Part shown: one piece after another, positions 1 through 11,000 of the stretch
Layout: the number at the start of each line of letters is the position of its first letter
How positions within the stretch are numbered: the first letter of the stretch is position 1
Assembly: GCA_026770585.1 (NCBI GenBank)
Contig: MU646377.1
Coordinates: forward strand, 208,650 to 221,258
Direction of reading: 5' to 3'
Source: Baffinella frigidus
Lineage: Eukaryota > Cryptophyceae > Cryptomonadales > Baffinellaceae
DNA length: 12,609 nucleotides
Program-made: the position numbers and the translations under genes
The notes under the pieces: generated by a model
What the model was told of the DNA's origin: nothing
Seen by the model: the letters and a program-made list of their open reading frames with translations, nothing else
Databases searched by the model: none

Positions 1-52
1 GGGGTTGGGGGTTCGGGGTTAGGGGTTCGGGGTTAGGGGTTAGGGGTTAGAC
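1..52. repeat. Telomere-like intron repeat at window edge
   Basis: Variants of GGGGTTA/GGGGTTC in tandem; on the sense strand this is the start of the intron after E32, opening GTCTAACCCCTAACCCC. It is interstitial, not a chromosome end, because coding sequence lies next to it and the repeats are degenerate. Confidence 0.8.
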
Positions 53-170
53 CGGAGTTGGCGCCGATGACGCCGTTCTCGACGACGCGGGGAAGGTCGT
101 TGGAGTAGTACTGGTACTGCAGGCCCGAGGGCGCCACGGCCGCCCGGATCGGGAAGTTGCGGTGCCACGC
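53..170 (-). CDS. Exon E32: last exon in the window, beta-rich, weakly PA14-like
   Basis: 39 codons plus one base (phase 0 in, phase 1 out), residues 1300-1338. Acceptor CTGACGCAG|GCG, donor CCG|GTCTAACCCC. It reads AWHRNFPIRAAVAPSGLQ, then YQYYSNDLP. The GL..YYSN pattern recalls PA14 domain starts, or another TIG start (AVAPSG); both are tentative. The gene continues past base 1. Confidence 0.82.
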
Positions 171-1906
171 CTGCGTCAGGGTGTAAGCGTTTCGGGTTTC
201 GTTTCGGGTTCAGGGTGCAAACCCTACACGACATGGGTTGCGCCCTTCCCCAAATCCAACGGTGCGTTTCAGGTGCAGGGTTCCGTGCACCCTCCAGAAA
301 GGAAGGAATAGGGCTGAGGGTTGAGGGTTGAGGGTTGATGGTTGAGGGTTGAGGGTCGAGGATTGAGGGTTGAGGGTTGAGGGTTGAGGGCTAAGGGTGG
401 AGGGTTGAGGGTTGAGGGTTTGAGTGTTTCGGCTCCAGGGTTTCGGGGTGGGGTGGGGATGTGTACCAGCGTCGAGACCTTGCCCGGGAGGATCGCGTCC
501 GTGCAGCACGGCGCCTTCACCTGTACGGGCGTAGAGGGGTCAGAGACCGCGATAGAGCGGTCATGGGGCGCGATAGAGCAGTCATGGAGCGCGATAGAGC
601 AGTCAGAGAGCGCGATAGAGCGGTCAGAAAGCGCGATAGAGGGGTCGGAGAGCGGGAGAGCGCAGTCAGAGAGCGCGATAGAGCAATCAGAGAGCGGGAT
701 GGGTTAGTCAGAGAGCACATCAGAGCAGTGAGAGGGCGGGATAGAGCAGTCAGAGAGCACGATAGAGCAGTCAGAGAGAGTTGAGGGTTTGGGGTGTAGG
801 GTTTACGGGTTAGGGGTTACCGTGGCGACGATGGTCTGGACGGCCTTGGGATCGAGCGAGGGGTCCACTTGGAAGTAGCCCACCACCTGACCGAGCGGGC
901 AATTCTTTTAATATGTTTTTCGTATTAATTGTCTACACACAAGGACTAGATGAGTACTAGCAGAGGAAAGGTGCAGGGATTTTCACAGCCAGAGACTAAT
1001 TACATGCATACAAGGGGGATGGTTTCTGACCTCGGCCTCGGTGCCGCCGAGGGTGATGACAATGTCGGTGTTGTCCGCCACGCCCGGGAAGAAGTACAGC
1101 TTCACCGACACCTGGCGTTTGAGATTTCACGGTTTAGGGTTTCGGGTGTAGTGTTTGTGATTACGGGCAAGGGTTTGGGGTTTAGGTTTTAGGGTTGATG
1201 GTTTGGGGTTTGGGGTTCAGGGTTTAGGGTTCCGGGTTTAGGGTTCCGGGATAGGGTTTACGGTTTCGTGACCACCACCGGAAGAGGGTTGAGGCACGAA
1301 CCTCGGTGATCGCGTCGATCGGCCCACGCGCCGGGAGGAGGGAGGCAAACGCGATGTCCGGTGGCGCCTGGTTTGGGGTGTGGGGTTCAGGGTTTGGGGT
1401 TTGGGGTTTGGGGTTCGGGGTTCACGGTTCACGGTTCACGGTGTAGGGGTTCAGGGTTGAGGGTTTAGGGTTCGCAGTGTGGGGTTTCGGGTTCAGGGTG
1501 CAGGGTTTGGGGTTTGGGGTTCACCTGGTACTCGAAGGATGCCAGGAACGTCGCAGAGATGTCTGCGATCTCATCCTTCACGATCCGGACACACTGGTCT
1601 TGTTCTTCCTCCACTACCATACACTATCAGTGACTGCTCTAGCGTGCTCTCTGACTGCTCTATCCCGCTCTGCGACTTCTCCATCCCGCTCTCTGACTAC
1701 TCTATCCCAAAGTTTCAGGTTTCACCTGGTACTCGAAGGATGCCGGGAACGTCGCGGAGATGTCGTCGATCCCACTCTTCACGATCCGGACGTACGGGGT
1801 CAGCACCTGGATTCGGGTTTCGGGGTTGGGGGTCGGGGTTTAGGGTTTAGGGGGTTTGGGTTTGGGGCTGTGAGGGTTTCAGGGCTCTGGTTTGTGGTTT
1901 CAGAGC

Positions 1907-1938
<32 letters not shown>

Positions 1939-1941
1939 GAT

Positions 1942-2029
<88 letters not shown>

Positions 2030-5000
2030 GGTTGGGGGTGAGTACCACCGCGACGGCATCGGACTTCTTCGGGATCAGGCACTCGATTGTCGCCACCGCC
2101 GAGGTCCTGGTGCAGGTGTTTCAGGTTTCGGGTTTCGGGTTTGGGGTTAGGGGGTTAGGGGTTGAGTTTGGGTTCATGGTTGAGGGTTGAGGGTTGAGGG
2201 ATGAGGGTGTAGGGTAGGAGCGTTGAGGGTTGAGGGTTAAGGGTTTAGGGTTTAGGGTGTATGGTGTAAGGTGTAAGGTGTAGGGTGTAGGGTGTAGGGT
2301 GTAGGGTGTAGGGTGTAGGGTGTAGGGTGTAGGGTTGAGGGTTGAGGGTGTACCCCGAGCCGGAGTGCGTGAGGGTAGTCGCGGAGGAGGTGAGCGTCGC
2401 TGAGAAGTACACCGTGAGGTCCGCTGCGATAATGGTGCTCGGGAGGTTCGCGACGGTCAGGGTCCTGCGGTAGGGTTTTGGGGGTTACGACTTGGGGTGT
2501 GGGCTTTAGGTTTTGGTACTCAGGGTGCAGGGTTCAGGGATCGGGGTGTGAGATTCAGGGTTTGGGGGCGTGTGGTTGAAGTGTTTGGGGTTCAGGGTGC
2601 AGGGTGCAGGGTTTAGGGCGCAGGGAGCTTAGGGTTCGGGGTTTCGGGTTCAGGCGGTTAAGGGTTTGGAGGGACATTTTGAGGCCGCCGTCAGTGTAGG
2701 ATACGGCTGGGGAGAATTCGTTGGAAGTGTTTGGGGATCAGGATTTAGGGTTCACGGTCAGGGTTGAGGGATCAGGGGTCTTAGAGATTGAAGGGTTCAG
2801 GGGTTGAGGGTGCAGGGTTGACATTTTGAGGCCGCCGTCGGTGTATGACACGGCCGGGGAGAAGTCGTCGATGCGCGCGGCGCCCGCTTTCAGGTACTTG
2901 AATGTGAATTGAGCCACCTGCGTTGGGGGGTTCGCGTTTGTTGGTTGTTGGTTGTTGTTAACTGGGTGGGGTTTGGGGTTGGGTGGTTTGGTGGTTTGGT
3001 GTTTGGGGGGGGGTAGGGTTTAGGGTGTAGGGTTTGGGGTTTGGGGTATAGGGTTCAGGGATCAGGGTTTAGGGTTTAGGATTTAGGGTTTACCTTGGTT
3101 CCGGAGGAGCCGACTCCGAGCGTGATCGTCACTGTCGCGTCCGCCTGTTTCGGGTTTAGGGTTGAGGGTTGAGGGTTGAGGGTTGAGGGTTTAGGGTTCA
3201 GGGTTCAGTGTTTAGGGTTCAGGGTTCAGGGTTCAGGGTTTAGGGTTTAGGGTTCAGGGTTCAGGGTCTAATGATTAGGGTTTAGGGTTTACCTGGAGGT
3301 ACGCAAGGGACGCCGGGATCGACACGACACACGACGTGAGGATCAGCGACGACGCCTGTTGTGGGATCGAGCAGTCAGAGCGGGGTAGAGCAGTCAGAGA
3401 GCACGATAGAGCAGTCAGAGAGCGACCGCGAGCCCCCCGCGTTTGGAATCTAGGCTGAGTGCGGGCGAAAGAGGGTATTGGGGTGTTGACCTGGATGCGC
3501 GCCACGGTCGGGACCACCCCCGTGAGGCCCGTCGCGGAGACCGTGAGGGACGCCGTTGACGTGATGATCTGTTGTTGGGGTTCGGGCTTGAGTAAATCCG
3601 GGCTCGCCATCAAACGGTTTATTCGCCCTTTCGTACTAGAGGCTCCGCTCTAAATGTGCGCCGTTTTACGGCGAGCGAAGCTTTTAAAGAAGGCAGAGCT
3701 AGGGTTTAGGGTTCGGGTTGGGGGACAACCTGGCCGAGGTTCGCGATGCCGACCGACACCTCTGTCGCCTCCTCCGAGGGGCCCTGCTTCGGGTCGTTGT
3801 ACCTGGCGTAGGTTTTCGGGTTTAGGGTTTAGTAGGGTTCAGAATTTGTTGTTGAGGGTTGAGGGATTGCGGTTCAGGGTTGAGCGTTCAGGGTTTGCAT
3901 TGTATGGGTCTCCAGTAAATTTCATCTTTCATCGGTAAATTTCATCTTTCATCGGTTGAGGGTTAAGGGCGTACGTGATGGCAGCGACGGAGACGTCGAT
4001 GTACGTGAACGTCGCCGTGCCCGCGTTGCTCGCGCCTCCCGCGCCTCTGATCAACACCGCCGCCGCCCCGCCCGTAGAGTAGGCGGGGGTCTTGAAGGTC
4101 ACGAGGGTCGAGGCGATGCTTGACTGCAGAGAGAGGATGTTCGCCGTAGTCACCGAGACTCCCCCGACCTGGTTACGGTTTCGGGTTAAGGGTTAAGGGT
4201 TGAGGCTTTAGGATTTGGGGGTTAGGGTGCATGGTTTGGGGTGCAGGGTTTCCGATTAGGGTCTAGAGACTCGAGATTTGGGCTTGCGCCCAAGCAGCGC
4301 GTGAGGGCACTTAGGATTAGGTGGGTTCATGAAACAACGCCGCTTTGTCCGTTGAGGTGTAGGGATTGGGGGGTGATGGTTTAGGAGTGTATGGGGTAGG
4401 GGGTAGGGAGTAGGCTGACCGAGATGGTCATGCCGGACGTCGCGTCCGTCTGCCTGAAGTTGGTCAGCTTCGCCATCACGGTCAGCCCCCCCGTGCTGTC
4501 GCCCGTCACCTGCTTCAGGCTTCAGGCTTCAGGCTTCAGGGTTGAGGCTTCAGGGTTGATGAGGGTTGCCATGACCGTCAGCCCAACGGTGCTGTCGCCC
4601 GTCACCGGCTTCAGGCTTCAGGCTTGAGGTTTGAGGGTTCAAAGGTTGACAGACTTGGAGACACAGAGTGGAAATTTTCGAATTTAGCCATGTAAATGGT
4701 CAAATGCAGGGTTTAGAGTTTGGGGGTTAGGGTTTGGGGTTTGGGGTGTGACCGGCGAAATGGTCGCGATCGCCGCGGTGGTCGGGATGGCGACATACCT
4801 GATTTTCGTGATTCGGGTTGAGGGATGGGGGTTTGGAGTTTGGGGTTTAGGGTAGGGTTCAGGCTTGAGGGTATATCTTACGCTCTCGAGGGGTTGGGGG
4901 TCTGTACGTGATGGAGATGGACGCGGAGCGCTGCGTCGGGACGTACTTCACCGAGATCGTCTGCACACGTGCACCCCGCCACTGTTAACTTATGCCCCAC

Positions 5001-8000
5001 GATAACTTCTGAGCGTCACGAACGAGAGTTGACTGAACCGGGCAGGGATTGTAGAGCGGATTTATGTTGGCCACAAAAACAATGAAAGCATGGCAAACGT
5101 TGACTGTTGCGCTCGTACCCTCACCGAGATCGTCTGCGCACGTGCGCCCTGCCACTGTCAACTTATGCCCCACGACAACTTCTGCGCGCCACGAACGAGA
5201 GTTAAGTGAACCGGGTTCGTACCTGCACGCCCGCAGCGAGCGCCGGCGCCAGGAAGGTGAGCGTCGTGATCTGCGTGAACGCGTCGTACACCGGCGCCGA
5301 GGACAGCGCGACCGCCGTGCCTTGCACGCTCACCTGCAGTTGAGAGGTTGAGGGTGGTTTAGGGGTGACGTTTAGGGTGGTTTCGTGGTGAGGGTTTGGA
5401 GTTTGGGGGTTGGGGTGTGGGGTTTAGAGTTTGGAGTTAGGTGGGGGTTGGGGTTTTAGGGTTTAGAGTTTAGACTTCGATAGGATTTAGGGTGAGGGTT
5501 TAGGGTTCAGAGTTCAGAGTTGGGTACGGTTTGGGGCTCGGGTGTGATGCTCACCGCGGCGTTGGCCGTGACGATAGCGGCGTTGCCGAAGTTCTCGAGG
5601 GTGATGGTCACGGTCTTCCCGCCGATAGCGTACATTTGGTCCGGGGAGCGCGTCTTGATCACCGGCACCCGATCGTCCTCATACCTGTGGGGGGTGGGGG
5701 GGGGGGGGGGTTAAACCCTAAACCAAAACTGAACCTTAAACCCTAAACCTTGAACCCTACACCCCAAGGAGATACTAAATCAGCAACCCTGCTGGTACAC
5801 AGCAGGGTTCAGGGTGGAGGGTGGAGGGTTCGTACGTGAAGGAGAACGAGGCGTCGTTGGCAGGGAGCGTGAGGGTTGAGGGTCTGGGATCAAACGAACG
5901 AGAAGGGTTTGGGGGTTGGGGATTACGTGAAGGAGAAGGAGGCGTCGTTTCCAGGGAGGCGCGTGGGCGACACCGTCACGGTGCGCTTGCCCTCTGCAGA
6001 CGGCGGGTTGAAGAACGCGAGCTTCGTCCCCTCTGAGGAGGACGACACTACCGAGTCCACCATCACCGCGTCCGCGCCGAAGAGCACCACCTAATGTAGC
6101 ATTCAAGGTTGAGGGTTGAGGGATCAGGGGGTAGGGTTTCGGGTTTCGGGGTTAGGGTTCAGGGTTGCAGGGTTGCGCCTGCGCGGGTTGAGGGTCTATG
6201 GATTGGGGCTTAGGGTTTCAGGGTTAGGGTTCAGGGTTTATGGGGCAGGGTGTTGGGTACAGGGTTTGCTGGTCGGGTTTGGGGTTTACCACGTCCGAGG
6301 GCGCCTCAACTATCGCGAAATTGGTGAGGGACACGGTGATCTTGATGTCGCCCCCGAGCGCGCTCTTCGAAGGCGTGACGCTCGAGACCGTCGCGACGCC
6401 GGTGGGGTCGGCCACGTAGGCGAAGGGCGTCGTCTTGTAGGTTGACTCTCCGAGCGCTGTCGCCTTCACGCGCACCTGCATTTGGGTTTGGGGTTTAGAG
6501 GATGGGATGAGGGGCGAGGGGTGTGGGGTGTGGGCTTTGGGGCTTAGGGTTGAGTTGGGGGTTTAGTGTTTAGGGTTTTGGGTTTAGGGTTCAGGGTGTA
6601 GAGTGTAGGGTGTAGGGTTGAGGGTACAGGGTTGAGGGTGCAGGGTTGAGGGTGCAGGGTCGAGGGTGCAGGGTTGGGGGTGCAGGGTTGAGGGTGCAGG
6701 GTTGAGGGTGCAGGGTTGAGGGTGCAGGGTTGAGGGTGCAGGGTCGAGGGTGCAGGGTTGAGGGTGCAGGGTTGAGGGTGCAGGGTTGAGGGTGCAGGGC
6801 TGAGGGTTGACGCGGACCGTGTTGGTCGCGGCGGCGGCGACGGCGGGCGCCTGGAAGAAGACCACGAACGAGTTGGCCTGGGTGAGCGTGTCCGAGGAGG
6901 AGATGTCGGCATCCGCCGTCGTGCGCGACACGAGGCTTGTCAGCCGCGCGCGCGTCCCGGACCCTGTTTCGGTTTTCGGGTATCAGGGTTTCGGGTATCA
7001 GAGTTTCGGGTATCAGGGTTTCCGGATTCAGGGTTCCGGGGTTCGGGTGTCGGGTTTCGGGGCTAGGGGCGCGCGTCCCGGATGCTGCCACCCGAGGGTT
7101 TCCGGTATCATAATTTTGGGTATCAGGGTTTCGGGTATCAGAATTTCGGGTATCAGGGTTTCGGGTATGAGATTTTCGGGTATCAAGGTTTCGGGTTTCA
7201 GGTGTAGGGTGTAGGGTGCAGGGTGTGGGGTGAAAGAATTATGGTGTAGGGGTTGGGTGCGGGACCTGCGTTGATGTACCACGACGCGAGCGCCGGGACG
7301 CTCCCGAATAGGGCATCGTACGTGGCATCCTGGTGTAATGTTTCGGGATTAGGGATCCGGGATTAAGGATTCGGGGTTCGGGTCTGGGCTCTGGGCCCCC
7401 AACACCCCCCAGACTCTGGGGGGTGTTGAGGTATGTAGTTTAGGGTGCAGGGTCGTTAATGTGAAACCCCGTAAAGCCTAAAGCTTCAACGCGAAAGGCA
7501 ACGCTAAAGGGCTTTAGAGCATACTCTGCTGTTCCGCGAGTTGACGCTGACAAACCCGAGCGTGTCCGTGTAGGACGAGCCGTCCAAGTTCCCAGAGAGG
7601 GTCCTAACCCTGACCTCTTTACGTGAAACCCCTCAAAACCAAAAACCCGCAACGCTCAAGGGCTTTAGAGGATACCCTGCTGTTCCACGAGGAGACGGAC
7701 ACGAGGCCGAGGGCGTCCGCGTAGGACGAGCCGTCAAAGTTTGCCGAGATGGTCGGCGTGCACGTCGTCGAGGCGCCCCGGCAGTAGCCAGTGACGCCCA
7801 CCACGACGATCGAGCCCGAGGAGAACGGCGCCTCGCTCGGGAACACGGACACGATCGAGGGGAAGGACGTGTCGCGCATCTCAAACGGCGTGTTTGCCGT
7901 CGTGGCCGACACCCCGCCAGACGTGAACACAATGTCCACGAAGCGCGCGGAGCCGAAGGTGGGCGTGGTCACAGTCACGGTGGTGGAGGCGAAGCGCCTG

Positions 8001-11000
8001 TCGGCCGCGTTGCCCACCGACGCGACCGTCACGCTCGAGCCGCCGCTTCCTCCGAAAGTCACCGTGGAGGTGCCCGAGGCGAAGATGTACTTCACCTTGA
8101 AGGTGACCTAGTGGGGGGGGGGGGGGGGTTAGAAACCAGGTCGCGATTTCGGGGGTTGGGTTGAGGGTTTCGGTGCAGGGTGCAGGGTGCAGGGTGCAGG
8201 GGTGAAGGTTAAAGGTTTGGGGTGTAGGGTGTAGGTTTAGGGCGCGCGTCTGCTCAACGTGCTGAGCAGTTGTCAGCAGAAAGGGTTGACGACCTTCGTT
8301 CAGAGGGACATGGAGGCCTAATGCCCTCCACCGGTCCGGGTTACTACCCTAGGGTTTAGGGGTTTGGCCTCCTCTACGGTTTACGTTTTTGGAATACCCT
8401 ATGGTTGACGGTTTTGGGCTACCCTAGGGTTCAGGGTTTAGGGTTTGGGGTTTCTGGTGTAGGACCTTGGTGGAGAGGGACATGGAGGCCCACTGCTCGC
8501 CACCAGTGCGGCCTTCGACAACGATCGACGTCAGCAGGATCTCCGGCGTCGGCGGCGTCACGTACCTGCGTGCCGGGTTTGAGGTTGAGGGATTCGGGTG
8601 TGGGGATTGGGGATTGGGGCGGGGATTCGACCATTATTCCCTAAACCCTATACCCTATACCCTATACCCTATACCCTATACCCTATACCCTAGCCTGGGG
8701 TCGAGGGGATTAAGGGTTAGGGGCGTACGTGAAGAAGGAGGCCTCCTGGACCGTCACGGCCCCGCGGTTGGTGTCGAAGTACGTTACGAGCACCTGGTTG
8801 AGAGGTCAGGGTTCAGGGTTTTCTGTAAACATAAAGTCACAAAATAAGGAAGGGTGTAGGATGTAGGGTGAATATATAACAAGGCTAGGGTGCAGGGTTG
8901 ATGATTTGGGGTTGAGGGTGTAGGGTGTGCCGTCTTGGCGCCGGCGGAGGAGGTGGGCGTGGTCGCGTACACGAAAAGCTCCGTGTCTGACGCCAGGTTC
9001 GGATCCAGGAAGAACACCTAAGTGGTTTTAGGGTTTGGGGAGTTAGGTTGACGGTTGAGTGTGTAGGTTTGGGGTCTAAGGTTTGGGGTTTAGGGTTTCG
9101 GGTTTGAGTTGGGGTTCAGTCAGGGTGTAGTGAGGTTTTGGTTGGGGTTTAGCGAGGGCTTAGGTAGGGTGTGGTGAGGGTTTAGTTAGGGTGTAGCTGC
9201 CTCCACGGACGTGGCTTTCGGGTTCCGGGCTCCAGATTCAGGGGTTGAGGGTGTATTGAAGGGGTTGAGGGTTTATTGAAGGAGACCTCCACGGAAGTGG
9301 CGGTGCAAGCCACCCCGTCGACGGTCACGATCGGCGCCGCCCCCGTGAGCACCACCAGGTTCGGGTCGAACACGCGGATCTTGAGCGTGATGGGGGAGTC
9401 TGTCAGGCCCGAGGCGGGCACCACGGTTCCGAGGTACGCTCCGCGGTACCTGAGGGGTGGGGGTTGGGGTTGAGGGTTTGCGGTTTAGGGTGTGCGGTTC
9501 AAGTACCTGGGAGGTGGGGGTAGGGGGTGGGGTTCAGGACGACCCTAGGGTTCAGGTTGACCCCAGGGTTTAGGGTTTAGGAGTCAGGGTTTAGGGGTGG
9601 GGGTTGGGGGGTTAAGATTTAGGGTTTAGGGTTTAGGGTTTAGGGTTTAGGGTTTCAGCGCTTACCGGAACTCGACGGCTTGAGTCATCGCGACGGCGAC
9701 CCCCGAGATCTTGAACGTGACCGGGACCGCGATCTCGAGCTTGCTCGCCTGCGCCGGCGAGCGCAGGTAGATCTGCGCGCCCGCGAGCCCGACGCGCTTC
9801 ACGCTCTCGAGGGCCGCGTTGTTGCTCCCGTCGAAGATGATCTCGATCGCCGCAGCGCTCGCGTCGAGGAAGTTGGTCAGCCCAGCGTCCTCGCGCGTCC
9901 ACGGCCCCGACGGCTCCTCGATCAGCATCCGCATGTACGTCCCGCCGCCGACCCCGCCCGCCGAGGGCGCGATCAGCGCCACCGTCGGCGCCGGGTACTC
10001 GAAGTAGTAGAGGGGGTACGCGATGCTCTTGGTGGGGTACAGCGCGACGAAGAACTCGACGGTGGCTGATCCCGCGCCCCCCAATTCGGAGTCGAACACC
10101 GGGGGTGTGATGTCGAAGAACGTCACTACGTCGATGCCTAGCGTTTGGGGTTTGAGGGTTTGGCGTTTAGGATTGAGGGTTGAGGGTTGAGGGTTTGGGG
10201 TTTAGGGTTGGGGGTTTAGGGTTCAGGGTTTAGGGTTCAGGGTTTATGGTTCAGGGTGTAGGGTGTAGGGTGTACCCAGCACGTCGTTGATGTCTGCGTC
10301 GGGAGACACCTCCGTGCGCCCCACGACATACGCGCTGCCGTACTTCACCACGCCATCCTTCGTGAACGTCGCCGAGAGCGTCGTGCCCGTCTCCGCATAC
10401 GGGAAGTCGACGACCTCGACGTACGCCGTGTCGTACGCCCCCCCGCCGATCCAGAAGAGGGACACCCCGCCGTACTCCGCGAGGCCGAAGGGGAGGAGTT
10501 CGTCGGAGGGGTACCAGTAGGAGGGGAAGAGCTTCCAGGTCTGGCGGACGATGGTGGCGAAGGAGAGGAAGCCGTCTGCGACGGCGTTGTATGCCACCAC
10601 GCGCACGTAGTACACCTGTGTTGTAACGTGTGTTGAGTGTGTGGTGAAATGGGTTAAGCGTGAGCGGAAGATAGCTCGAGAGAGTCACCTACCCACAGTC
10701 ATGTCACCAAGGATACAACGTATACGAAGATGAAGGGTGTCTAGGTTGTATTAAAGTGGGTAAAGTGTACAGTAAAGGAGGGGAAGCCGCCCGCGACTGT
10801 GTTGTACGCCACGCACTCACTTGACTACACACTTTACAACACGTTGGTTTCGAGGGAGCAGACCTGGTTCTGGATGAGGTTGTCCTTCTCCACGATCCCC
10901 GCTGTACACACTTTACTACACACTTCACCCCCTTTACTACACACTTGACACACTTTACTACACATTCACCCACTTTACTACACACGTCACTCACTTGACT

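Noticed and set aside
541-780. CRISPR array
   Set aside because: Repeats are directly tandem at 21 bp with no unique spacers, in a eukaryotic gene context.
461-784. Plus-strand RDRAVRERDRAV-type frame and its antisense SLTALSRS frame
   Set aside because: Both are translations of the 21-bp minisatellite; a stop-free 21-bp unit opens all frames.
1800-2096. Minus-strand reading frames rich in LNPQPST over heptamer arrays (also near 210..520, 6544..7091)
   Set aside because: Pure translations of GGGTTGA/GGGTGCA repeats; a 7-nt unit gives a 7-residue period in any open frame. They extend past exon donors into intron DNA.
7791-8111. 106-residue plus-strand frame antisense to E9
   Set aside because: Antisense shadow of a real exon whose sense frame has TIG patterns and splice sites.
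9618-9652. A true telomere or chromosome end
   Set aside because: Only five perfect units, flanked on both sides by exons of the same gene; interstitial repeat.
9680-10069. 129-residue plus-strand frame and a parallel Arg-rich minus frame over E4
   Set aside because: Shadows of exon E4: extreme Arg/Asp/Glu composition from GC-rich codons read out of frame, no domain pattern.
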